Assembly (NCBI RefSeq): GCF_006489205.2
Contig: NZ_VFYR02000005.1
Span: 62,001-126,000 of the forward strand
Origin: Brevibacterium sp. XM4083
GTDB taxonomy: Bacteria; Actinomycetota; Actinomycetes; Actinomycetales; Brevibacteriaceae
Length of the DNA: 64,000 nucleotides
Direction: 5' to 3'
A program made the position numbers and the translations under genes. Below are positions 51,876 to 59,481 of this stretch, piece by piece; position 1 is the stretch's first letter; each line of letters begins with the position of its first letter. Under the pieces are notes generated by a model. That model saw only the letters and a program-made list of their open reading frames with translations, was not told the DNA's origin and did not search any database.

Positions 51876-52921
51876 CACCGCGGCAGGTACTCCGCGCGGA
51901 TGCCGTCGACGAAGGGCGCATAGCCGATCGCCGCACGGTAGGCCGAGCGCATCGTGCCGGCATCGGCGAGTCCCCGTCCGGCGATGTCGAAGGCCGTGCC
52001 GTGGTCGACGGAGGTGCGCAGGATCGGCAGGCCCACGGTCACGGAGATCGTGCCGTCGAAGTCGTACGTCTTCGAGGCGATGTGCCCCTGGTCGTGGTAC
52101 TGCGAGAGGACCCCGTCGAAGCGGCCGGTCAGCCCCTGGTGGAAGACCGAGTCGGCGGGGATGGGGCCGGCGACGTCGAACCGGCCGGCGGCGTTGACGG
52201 CATCGACGGCGGGTCGGAGGATCTCGATCTCCTCGTCCCCGAACGCCCCGTTCTCCCCGCCGTGCGGATTGAGGGCGGCGACGGCGAGGCGCGGAGCGGT
52301 GACCCCGTAGAGCTGCAGGGCCCGATGGGCGCGTTCGATCGAATCGATCTGCGTCTCGACGGACAGCGCGTCGATCGCCTTCCGCAGCGACATGTGCCGC
52401 GTGGCGAAGAAGATCTGGAGCTTGTGGTCGGGGACCTTCGCGTTCTCGACGACGAACATCGTGTCCTGCTTCGTCACCCCGGTGAGCTCACCGAGCATCT
52501 CCGTGTGCCCGAGGTGCTCAGAGCCGGACTGCCACACGGCCTCCTTGTTGATCGGTCCGGTGACGATGCCGGCGATCTCCTCATCCATCGCCGCCTTGGT
52601 CGCGACTTCGATGGCCGTGACCGCGGCCCGGCCGGCGCGCGCGTCGACGACGCCCCAGTCGGGCAGGTCGTCACCGAGCACGCCGATGTCGAAGACGTCG
52701 ATGACGCCCTCTCCCGCCGAGGCGGTCGCGAAGTCGGTGATCGGGCGGAGTTCGACGTCGAGTCCGAGGACGTCGACGGCGCGTCTCATCACAGCGAGAT
52801 CGGCGACGGCGACGCCGTGCTGGTCGTCGCGGGCGGAGAACTCCGCGAGCACCTGGGCGGTGATCTCCGGGCCGATCCCGACGGGATCTCCCACGGTCAC
52901 GGCGAGGACGGGTGCGGTCAT
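51875..52921 (-). CDS. PdxA2-type four-carbon acid-sugar 4-phosphate dehydrogenase
   Basis: A 348-aa NAD-dependent, divalent-metal enzyme of the PdxA family. Motifs are VTVGDPVGIGPEI near residues 6-18, IVTGPINKEAV near 102-112, GHTEMLGEL, LNPHGGENG and LSQYHDQGHIASK with metal-binding histidines. Canonical PdxA acts in vitamin B6 synthesis, but this copy is in an operon with a DUF1537-type kinase and a GntP permease. It therefore belongs to the PdxA2 branch, which oxidises D-erythronate- or D-threonate-4-phosphate with decarboxylation to DHAP. The ATG at 52921 has AAGGAG 6 nt upstream; an upstream in-frame ATG at 52948 is less likely. Confidence 0.88.
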   Translation of the reverse strand: MTAPVLAVTVGDPVGIGPEITAQVLAEFSARDDQHGVAVADLAVMRRAVDVLGLDVELRPITDFATASAGEGVIDVFDIGVLGDDLPDWGVVDARAGRAAVTAIEVATKAAMDEEIAGIVTGPINKEAVWQSGSEHLGHTEMLGELTGVTKQDTMFVVENAKVPDHKLQIFFATRHMSLRKAIDALSVETQIDSIERAHRALQLYGVTAPRLAVAALNPHGGENGAFGDEEIEILRPAVDAVNAAGRFDVAGPIPADSVFHQGLTGRFDGVLSQYHDQGHIASKTYDFDGTISVTVGLPILRTSVDHGTAFDIAGRGLADAGTMRSAYRAAIGYAPFVDGIRAEYLPR

Positions 52922-52963
52922 GTCATGCTCCTTCGGTGGTGCGGTCAATGGTCGGCATCGGGC

Positions 52964-54334
52964 TCATCCCTGCCCGACCCGGGAGGTCGCCATGAGGTAG
53001 TCGAGGCAGAGGGCTGCCGTGTCGGCATCGCCGATGAGCCCGCCCTTGGTGACGATGGGCAGACCGTCGGCGCGTCCGCCGACGAGGCGACCGCCGACGG
53101 CGAGCGGGATGATCTCCCGCTCGAGTTCCATCCCGACGGCGCCCACGGCGCGCATCACCGCGGCAGTGACATCGCCGCCGGTGGTGTAGAGGCCGGTGAC
53201 GGCCGGAGAGGTCATGATGAGCTCGGCGATGGCAGCGAGCCTGCGGGTCGTCTCCTCGGACGCGGCGCTGCTGAGCTCGCGCAGGTCGGAGGCGTCGACG
53301 ACGGTGGCGATGATGATCGCCTTCGCCGAGGTGACGCTGTCGACCCGTGCGATCGTGGCCTCGACATCGGGCAGCCCCTCGTCGTCGAGGACGACGCGGA
53401 GGACGGAGATGAGCGGGTCCTCGTTCAGCGTCGCGAGCTGGGCACGGGTGACCTCGGTGGCCGACCCGGAGATCCCGAGGATGACACCGTTGGGGCGGGT
53501 CGGCAGCAGCGGCAGGGCGAGGGCGAGACTGCCGGGGCCGGGATCGATCGTCACCCAGTCGAGGAGCTCGCCCGTGCCCGGATTCGCCGGCAGGCGGGTC
53601 GCCCCACCGGCGGCGATCTCGCGGGTCACGGCGGCGACGACGGAGCCGACGAGTTCGATGTGCTCGGTGGTGAGCGCATCGACGATGATGACGTCGGCAC
53701 CTGAGGCGATGCCGGCGAACACCGCCTCCCGGACGGCGTGGCGACCGGCGAGCACCTGGGAGATGTCGATGAGATGGCAGTCGAGGTCGGTGCCGTCGCG
53801 CAGGATCTGCGCGACATCGGAGGTGTACATGGGGGAGCGGACGTCGCGGCGCAACTCCGTGTGTTCGAGCAGGCGTCCGTCGAGCAGCTGCAGCCCCTCG
53901 ACCGTCGTGCGGCCGGCGGCAGGGAAGGCGGGAATGCAGAGGCCGATGACCCTGCTGGCCGGGCCGTCCGCGCCGGCGGCGAGCTGCCGGCGGGCAGTCA
54001 GCGCCGCCTCGGCGCTCACCCCGACATTGCCCCGCAGCGTCGTGTCGATCCGGCAGGCGACGAGGTCGACGTCGCCCGCGCTCGCCACGAGCTCTGCGAT
54101 GAGCTCGGCCGCGGTGGCCGCGGGCAGGTGCCGGGAGTCGGCGTTGAGGACGACGGCGTCGTAGTCGTCGAGGAGGACGTCGAGGTCGACCGTCTCCGTC
54201 GCACTCGTCCCGGTCACGGTGATCGTCCGCAGACCCGCCTCGGCGAAGAGGGCCCCGCACGCGTTCCCGCCGGTGAGGTCGTCGGCGATGATGAGGATGC
54301 GCGACGTCTCAGCGTCGCCGTCTGCACTGCTCAT
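52964..54334 (-). CDS. four-carbon acid sugar kinase (DUF1537 family)
   Basis: A 456-aa kinase of the family acting on D-threonate, D-erythronate and similar tetronates. The N-terminal sugar-binding domain has ILIIADDLTGGNACGALF (residues 12-29) and the conserved NADSRHL and CRIDTTLRGN stretches. The C-terminal nucleotide-binding domain has LPLLPTRPNGVILGISGSATEVT and TGLYTTGGDVTAAVM followed by LPIVTKGGLIGD. It would phosphorylate the acid sugar taken up by the GntP permease and hand it to the PdxA2-type dehydrogenase. ATGA overlap with the permease gene; 42 nt separate it from the dehydrogenase gene. Confidence 0.9.
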   Translation of the reverse strand: MSSADGDAETSRILIIADDLTGGNACGALFAEAGLRTITVTGTSATETVDLDVLLDDYDAVVLNADSRHLPAATAAELIAELVASAGDVDLVACRIDTTLRGNVGVSAEAALTARRQLAAGADGPASRVIGLCIPAFPAAGRTTVEGLQLLDGRLLEHTELRRDVRSPMYTSDVAQILRDGTDLDCHLIDISQVLAGRHAVREAVFAGIASGADVIIVDALTTEHIELVGSVVAAVTREIAAGGATRLPANPGTGELLDWVTIDPGPGSLALALPLLPTRPNGVILGISGSATEVTRAQLATLNEDPLISVLRVVLDDEGLPDVEATIARVDSVTSAKAIIIATVVDASDLRELSSAASEETTRRLAAIAELIMTSPAVTGLYTTGGDVTAAVMRAVGAVGMELEREIIPLAVGGRLVGGRADGLPIVTKGGLIGDADTAALCLDYLMATSRVGQG

Positions 54335-55818
54335 GCGACCGCGTCGAGGACGAAGAGGAGCGGGATGGAACCCAGCCACACGGCGGTCGTGATTCCCGAC
54401 CAGCCCTTGATCGCCTGCACCCCGTCGAGGCCGGCGAAGCGGGTGACGACCCAGAAGTACGAGTCGTTGAAGTAGGAGAAGACCATCGATCCCGCGGTGC
54501 ACGCCATGACCGCGACGAGCGGGCTGAGTCCGAGCGGGGCGATGAGCGGGGCCGTCACCGAGGCGGCGGTGATCATGGCGACCGTGCCCGAACCCTGTGC
54601 GATGCGCACGAGGGAGGCGATGATGAACGGGACGAGGAGAGCGGGCAGGCTGATCGAGGCGATCGCCTCGGCGAGGGCGTCTCCGACCCCGGATTCACGC
54701 AGCACCATGCCAAAGCTGCCGCCGGCGCCGGTGATGAGGAGGATGAGCCCGGCCGACGCCGCGGCGTCGGCGAGCCAGCTCTGGACCTGGGTGCGCGGGG
54801 TCAGACGCGGCAGGAGGGTGTAGACGGCGAGGACGAGGCCGATGATGAGGGCGACGACAGGGTTGCCGAGGAACGCGATGGGAGCGACCCAGGCAGACGG
54901 CTCATAGTCATCGCCGGCGAGCATCCCCTGAGCGTTGCGGTCGATCGCCGTCGACACCGTGTTCGCGACGATGAGGAGCAGCGGGATGATGAGCGGGAGG
55001 AAGCCGAGGAACGCACCCGGCTGCTTGGCTCCCGAGATCCGCGGGCCCGCGATGCCGTCACCGGTGTCCGGCGCTGCGGATCCGGCGGCCGTCGCATCAG
55101 CGGCGGGCGTGCCCGTAGCCGCGGTCGCCGTTGGTCCTGCAGACTCCGGGGCTCCCGCGGTCACCGTCGCGTAGACGTCGTGCTTGACCTTGACGTTGAG
55201 GAAGGGTTCGAGCTTCGGTCCGATCCAGCGGGCGTAGATGACGACGACCGGCAGGAGGATGACGGTGAAGATGAGACCGGTGAGGATGACGGCTCCGAGA
55301 TCCGCGCCGAGGATGCCGGTCGCCGCGAGCGGGCCAGGGGTCGGCGGGACCATGTGGTGGGTCAGCGTCATGCCGGCCCCGAGGGCGAGGGCGAGCGTGA
55401 TGTAGCCGCCGCGCTTGACGCGGGCGATCGAGCGGGCGAGGGGGTTCATGATGACGTACCCGGAGTCGCAGAACACGGGAATCGAGACGAGGGATCCGAC
55501 GGTGCCCATCGCCCAGGGCTCACGGCCCCTGCCGAAGGCGCGGAGGAAGGCGCGGGCGAGCGAGTCGGCGGCGCCGGAGACCTCGAGGATCTTGCCGATG
55601 CCCACGCCGAGGCCGATGACGATGCCGATGCTCGCGAGGGTGTTGCCGAACCCGGTGGTCACGGCGTCGACGATCGAGAGCAGATCTTCACCGGCGACGA
55701 TGCCGGTGACGATCGCTGCGAGGAGGAGTGCGATGAAGGCGTCGAGGCGGGTGGCCAGGACGATGACGACGATCGTCGCGATCCCGGCGACGAGGGCGAG
55801 GATGAGCTGCAGGTCCAT
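54331..55818 (-). CDS. GntP-family permease
   Basis: A 495-aa membrane protein with about 12-14 hydrophobic helices of the gluconate:H+ symporter family. Stretches like GLGVGIGKILEVSGAADSLARAF, FCDSGYVIMNPLARSIARVKRGGYI and VPPTPGPLAATGILGADLG near residues 70-175 are characteristic, as is LLITGAGGSFGMVLRESGVG. A Thr/Ala/Gly-rich loop of about 45 residues near 220-260 is longer than usual. First gene of the acid-sugar operon; GGAGG precedes the ATG. Substrate by context: D-erythronate, D-threonate or another tetronate. Confidence 0.9.
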   Translation of the reverse strand: MDLQLILALVAGIATIVVIVLATRLDAFIALLLAAIVTGIVAGEDLLSIVDAVTTGFGNTLASIGIVIGLGVGIGKILEVSGAADSLARAFLRAFGRGREPWAMGTVGSLVSIPVFCDSGYVIMNPLARSIARVKRGGYITLALALGAGMTLTHHMVPPTPGPLAATGILGADLGAVILTGLIFTVILLPVVVIYARWIGPKLEPFLNVKVKHDVYATVTAGAPESAGPTATAATGTPAADATAAGSAAPDTGDGIAGPRISGAKQPGAFLGFLPLIIPLLLIVANTVSTAIDRNAQGMLAGDDYEPSAWVAPIAFLGNPVVALIIGLVLAVYTLLPRLTPRTQVQSWLADAAASAGLILLITGAGGSFGMVLRESGVGDALAEAIASISLPALLVPFIIASLVRIAQGSGTVAMITAASVTAPLIAPLGLSPLVAVMACTAGSMVFSYFNDSYFWVVTRFAGLDGVQAIKGWSGITTAVWLGSIPLLFVLDAVA

Positions 55819-55837
55819 GGGTCCTCCACGTTGAGGC

Positions 55838-55856
55838 TGACCGGTCGGTCCGGTCA
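55838..55856. promoter_or_regulatory. perfect inverted repeat in the GntP leader
   Basis: TGACCGG-TCGGT-CCGGTCA, with perfect 7-bp arms, lies 20 bp upstream of the GntP start, inside the predicted leader. It could be an operator or a small leader hairpin. Confidence 0.4.
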
Positions 55857-55899
55857 GAGGTGCGGTGTCAGCAACGCATCAATATGCACAGCTTGAGCA

Positions 55900-55929
55900 A
55901 GTATGCGCCAGAACTGCACAGAAGTGCAA
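55900..55929 (-). promoter_or_regulatory. promoter of the acid-sugar operon with TGCAC operator
   Basis: On the minus strand TTGCAC (55929-55924), 18 bp, CATACT (55905-55900) forms a plausible promoter. The inverted repeat TGCAC-AGAA-GTGCA (55915-55928) overlaps the -35, and further TGCAC/TGCGC copies occur at 55885 and 55904. Such repeats suit a DeoR repressor encoded in the operon. Confidence 0.4.
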
Positions 55930-55969
55930 AGAAGATTTCTCGCAGATTCGTGCGGATCGCCCTTGATTC

Positions 55970-55991
55970 ATACCCCTAGGGGGTATAGGTT
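55970..55991 (+). promoter_or_regulatory. CsoR-like copper operator and -10 box of the P-type ATPase gene
   Basis: ATACCCCTAGGGGGTAT (55970-55986) is a G-tract palindrome of the kind bound by CsoR copper repressors. TAGGTT (55986-55991) fits TANNNT and ends 6 nt before the ATG, so the mRNA is probably leaderless and the operator covers the promoter spacer. Confidence 0.6.
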
Positions 55992-55997
55992 GACGAT

Positions 55998-58274
55998 ATG
56001 GACACGGAACGGGATCACCAGAGAGCGACGGAACTCGAGCAGGGCCATGCGAGTCACGACCATATGAGCCATGCGGACGCAGCGGGTGCGGACCCGGTCG
56101 GCCGCCACCACTCGGACGCTGATCACTCCGGACACCAGCAGTCCGGGGCCGATCACGCGGGCCATGATCACTCCGGCCACCAACATTCGGGCCACGATCA
56201 CTCCGGGCACGGGGCGATGGACCACTCGGGCATGGACCACTCCGGGCACGGAGGCCACGGTGGACATGCCGCGGTGTTCGGCCGGCTCTTCGGGATCATG
56301 GCGGTCATCGCGGTGCCGGTCATCGCCTTCAGCCCGATGTTCGGCCACCTCGTCGGCTACATGGTGCCCGAATCCGGGCCGTGGGGCTGGGTGCGCTGGA
56401 TCGCACCGGTGCTCGGCACGGTCATGTACGTGTGGGGCGGCAAGCCGTTCCTCACCGGCGGATGGAGCGAGCTCAGGGCCCGCAAGCCGGGGATGATGCT
56501 CCTCATCGCGCTCGCGATCACCGTCGCCTTCGTCGCCTCGTGGGGCGCCTCGCTGGGGATCCTCGACGCCCAACTCGACTTCTGGTGGGAGCTCGCACTC
56601 CTCATCGTCATCATGCTCGCCGGCCATTGGCTGGAGATGCGCTCGCTCGCGCAGACCACCTCGGCGCTCGACAGCCTCGCCGCCCTCCTGCCCGATGAGG
56701 CGGTGAAGATCGTCGACGGCGCTACCGTGACGGTCGCACCGGGCGACCTCGTCGTCGGCGATGTCGTCCTCGTCCGTCCCGGATCCGCGGTTCCGGCGGA
56801 CGGGCGCATCGTCGACGGCACTGCGGAGATGGACGAGTCGATGATCACCGGGGAGTCCCGGCCGGTGCGCCGCAGTGTCGGCGACACCGTCGTCGCAGGC
56901 ACCGTCGCCACGGACTCGGGCCTGCGGATCGAGATCACCGCAACCGGTGACGACACCGCGCTGGCCGGCATCCGCAAACTCGTCGCCGACGCCCAGAACT
57001 CCTCCTCGCGCGCCCAGCGACTCGCCGACCGCGCCGCGGCCTGGCTGTTCTGGTTCGCCCTCGGCGCCGCCGTCATCACCGCGATCGTCTGGACTCTCGT
57101 CGGCATGCCCGACACGGCGGTCGTGCGCACGATCACCGTCCTCGTCATCGCCTGCCCCCATGCCCTGGGACTGGCGATCCCGCTCGTCGTCTCGATCGCC
57201 ACGGAACGCGCCGCACGCGCCGGGGTCCTCATCAAAGACCGTCTCGCGCTTGAGACGATGCGCACCGTCGACGCTGTGCTCTTCGACAAGACGGGAACCC
57301 TGACGAAGGGCGAGCCGACCGTCACCGCCGTCGAGACGACCGGGACCCGCAGCGACGACGAGGTGCTCGCTCTCGCCGCTGCCGCCGAGACCGACAGCGA
57401 GCACCCGCTGGCCCGAGCGATCGTCCGCGCCGCCGAGCAGCGGGGACTGACCGTGCCGGCAGCGCAGAACTTCTCGTCCTCACCGGCCGTCGGGGTGCGT
57501 GCCGAGGTCGACGGCACCGAGGTCGAGGTCGGCGGACCCCACCTGCTCAGCGCCCGCGGTGCCGCCGAGGCCACGATCGCCGAGACCTGGCGGGCGGAGG
57601 GGGCGATCATCCTCCACGTCCTCGTCGCCGGGCAGGTCGTCGGCGCCCTGCGCCTGGCCGATGAGATCAGGGCAGAGTCCCGGCAGGCCGTCGAGGCCCT
57701 CCACGCCCAGGACATCGAGGTCGTCATGATCACCGGCGACGCCGAGGCGGTCGCCCGATCCGTGGCCGCTGACCTCGGCATCGACCGGGTCTTCGCCGGT
57801 GTGCGACCGGCGGACAAGGCGGCGAAGGTCGCCGAACTCCAGGCCGAGGGAAAGACGGTCGCGATGGTCGGCGACGGCGTCAACGACGCCCCCGCCCTGG
57901 CACAGGCCGATGTCGGCATCGCGATCGGTGCGGGCACCGATGTCGCGATCGGCTCGGCGGGAGTCATCCTCGCCTCCGACGATCCGCGCTCGGTGCTCTC
58001 CGTCCTCGAGCTCTCGCGGGCCAGCTACCGGAAGATGAAGCAGAACCTCTGGTGGGCCGCCGGCTACAACCTCCTCGCCGTCCCCCTGGCCGCGGGCATC
58101 CTCGCGCCGATCGGGTTCGTCCTGCCGATGAGCGTCGGCGCGATCCTCATGTCGGCCTCGACGGTCGTCGTCGCCCTCAATGCGCAGCTCCTGCGTCGCC
58201 TCGACCTGCGCCCCGCGGCTGTCGTCGCCGCGGCCGAGAGGCACCCGGCCGGCCGGCATCCGGCCGAGCGCTGA
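55998..58274 (+). CDS. copper-type P1B ATPase with histidine-rich N-terminus
   Basis: A 758-aa heavy-metal pump. Residues 1-90 are an unstructured His/Ser/Gly-rich stretch with repeated DHSGH units in place of the usual ferredoxin-like metal domains. The membrane CPH motif (C386-P387-H388 in VIACPHALGLAIP) marks the CopB-like P1B-3 group. The phosphorylation motif is DKTGT starting at D430; TGES (in MITGESRPV) and MVGDGVNDAPAL are also present. Eight transmembrane helices are expected. Likely exports Cu(II)/Cu(I) (or possibly Ag) from the cytosol. A CsoR-like operator precedes it, so copper induction is expected. Its 3' end forms part of a palindrome shared with the convergent gene. Confidence 0.93.
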   Translation: MDTERDHQRATELEQGHASHDHMSHADAAGADPVGRHHSDADHSGHQQSGADHAGHDHSGHQHSGHDHSGHGAMDHSGMDHSGHGGHGGHAAVFGRLFGIMAVIAVPVIAFSPMFGHLVGYMVPESGPWGWVRWIAPVLGTVMYVWGGKPFLTGGWSELRARKPGMMLLIALAITVAFVASWGASLGILDAQLDFWWELALLIVIMLAGHWLEMRSLAQTTSALDSLAALLPDEAVKIVDGATVTVAPGDLVVGDVVLVRPGSAVPADGRIVDGTAEMDESMITGESRPVRRSVGDTVVAGTVATDSGLRIEITATGDDTALAGIRKLVADAQNSSSRAQRLADRAAAWLFWFALGAAVITAIVWTLVGMPDTAVVRTITVLVIACPHALGLAIPLVVSIATERAARAGVLIKDRLALETMRTVDAVLFDKTGTLTKGEPTVTAVETTGTRSDDEVLALAAAAETDSEHPLARAIVRAAEQRGLTVPAAQNFSSSPAVGVRAEVDGTEVEVGGPHLLSARGAAEATIAETWRAEGAIILHVLVAGQVVGALRLADEIRAESRQAVEALHAQDIEVVMITGDAEAVARSVAADLGIDRVFAGVRPADKAAKVAELQAEGKTVAMVGDGVNDAPALAQADVGIAIGAGTDVAIGSAGVILASDDPRSVLSVLELSRASYRKMKQNLWWAAGYNLLAVPLAAGILAPIGFVLPMSVGAILMSASTVVVALNAQLLRRLDLRPAAVVAAAERHPAGRHPAER
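56121..56270 (+). repeat. His-rich tandem repeat coding region
   Basis: Imperfect repeats of the type GATCACTCCGG(C/G)CAC encode DHSGH and related units at the start of the P-type ATPase. Repeats at DNA level make this part prone to length change between strains. Confidence 0.6.
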
Positions 58275-58288
58275 GACCTCAGCGCTCG
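58265..58288. terminator. palindromic bidirectional terminator across two stop codons
   Basis: CGAGCGCTGAG-AC-CTCAGCGCTCG is a perfect 11-bp inverted repeat that contains both the TGA of the ATPase gene and the stop of the convergent VOC gene, which are only 4 bp apart. Confidence 0.65.
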
Positions 58289-59193
58289 AGGGTCTCCTCG
58301 AGCGTGCTGCCACCGACCCCGACGGTCACCTGCGTGCCCCACGGGTCGGTGAGCCGCACCGAGCGCTCGTCGTCGGCGAATGGCAACGATCGTGCCGTCA
58401 GTCTCTCGACGAGGGCGTCGAGGTCCTCGCGGGCCGGCACCGTGATCGCGAGATCGCCGAGGCCGAGGCTCGCGGCCCGGGGTCCCGCGCCGAGGCTGTT
58501 CCATGTGTTCATCGCGACGTGATGGTGGTAGCCGCCGGCCGAGGCGAAGACGGCCCCGGGCATCGTCGAGTTCGTCGGTTCGAAACCGAGCGCGCCGACG
58601 TAGAACTCGCGGGCCCGGTCGAGATCGCCGACCTGGAGATGGACATGGCCGACGGTGCCGGGCAGCTCCGATGCGCTCGTCAGTGCGCCGCTGTCGAGAT
58701 GCTCGCGGAGGAAGGCGTTGGGATCGAAGCCGATCGAGTCCATCTCGATCTCACCGGCGGGGGAGTGGCCCCACTGCGCGCGGTCCCGATCGACGTAGAG
58801 TTCGATGCCGTTGCCCTCGGGGTCGGAGAAGTAGAACGCCTGCGAGACGAGGTGGTCCTGGGCGGCGAGGAACCGGCTGCGGGTGTTCGCCGCGGCGTGT
58901 GCGACGGTTGCGGCCAGGGATTCGGGGGTCTCGAAGAGGAACGCGGTGTGGAAGAGTCCGGCGCTCCGGCGGCTGCCGACCGGCAGGTCCGGGGTGGAGA
59001 CGAACTTCACCATCGGCGTCGCGCCGCGCCCGAGGACGCGATGGACCTCGCGCCCCCGGGCGGCCTCCTCGAGCGGTTCGAGGGCGAGCGCATTCCGGTA
59101 GTAGTCGGTCATGAGGTCGAGGTCGCCGACACGCAGGGTCACGGCGTCCATTCCGGCATCGGGTGGGAGGACGGTGCTGGGGGCAGAGGTCAT
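58279..59193 (-). CDS. two-domain VOC protein, CatE-like ring-cleavage dioxygenase homologue
   Basis: A 304-aa protein with two VOC modules (residues 12-135 and 180-290), similar in layout to Bacillus CatE (catechol 2,3-dioxygenase-like). It shows VTLRVGDLDLMTDYYRNALALEPL, FYFSDPEGNGIELYVDR and GHVHLQVGDLDRAREFYVGALGFEP. Likely metal ligands are in VGHVHLQV and GGYHHHVAMNTW and the Glu of NGIELYVD. The substrate is unknown; a quinone or catechol detoxification role is possible. I chose the ATG at 59193 with TGGAG 8-9 nt upstream over an ATG 21 codons earlier. Convergent with the copper ATPase. Confidence 0.82.
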   Translation of the reverse strand: MTSAPSTVLPPDAGMDAVTLRVGDLDLMTDYYRNALALEPLEEAARGREVHRVLGRGATPMVKFVSTPDLPVGSRRSAGLFHTAFLFETPESLAATVAHAAANTRSRFLAAQDHLVSQAFYFSDPEGNGIELYVDRDRAQWGHSPAGEIEMDSIGFDPNAFLREHLDSGALTSASELPGTVGHVHLQVGDLDRAREFYVGALGFEPTNSTMPGAVFASAGGYHHHVAMNTWNSLGAGPRAASLGLGDLAITVPAREDLDALVERLTARSLPFADDERSVRLTDPWGTQVTVGVGGSTLEETLER

Positions 59194-59370
59194 CGGGCGC
59201 TCCAGATCAAGATGATTGAATATTGAAGTATATCTGCAGTGAGGCGCGGTGGCCATGTCCGGTGGGGCTGGAGAGCATTCTCGCGCTCGCCCAGGACCCG
59301 AGCCGGCACGGTGAAACCCCGGTCAGTCATCCAATGTATTGACGGTCCCTCAGTTGCGTTTCGACAAATA

Positions 59371-59435
59371 ATCCCGTCGGGATCTTGTCTTTGCTCGACT
59401 GTGCCCCTAGTCTGAGCAACAGACATAGGATGTCT
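59371..59435 (+). promoter_or_regulatory. promoter and operators of the sugar ABC transporter operon
   Basis: TTGTCT (59385-59390), 17 bp, TAGTCT (59408-59413) forms the promoter, predicting a start near 59420. The palindrome AGACAT-AGG-ATGTCT (59421-59435) lies exactly at the start site, and ATCCCG-T-CGGGAT (59371-59383) just before the -35. The first suits a GntR/LacI-type repressor, the second a second regulator. Confidence 0.5.
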
Positions 59436-59481
59436 CGCGTGATGACGTGGGACACGGTATTCAACGAGGAGTCACCGCCAC

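Noticed and set aside
56121-56270. The tandem repeats as a CRISPR-like or intergenic repeat
   Set aside because: They are in frame and encode the His-rich metal-binding tail of the P-type ATPase.
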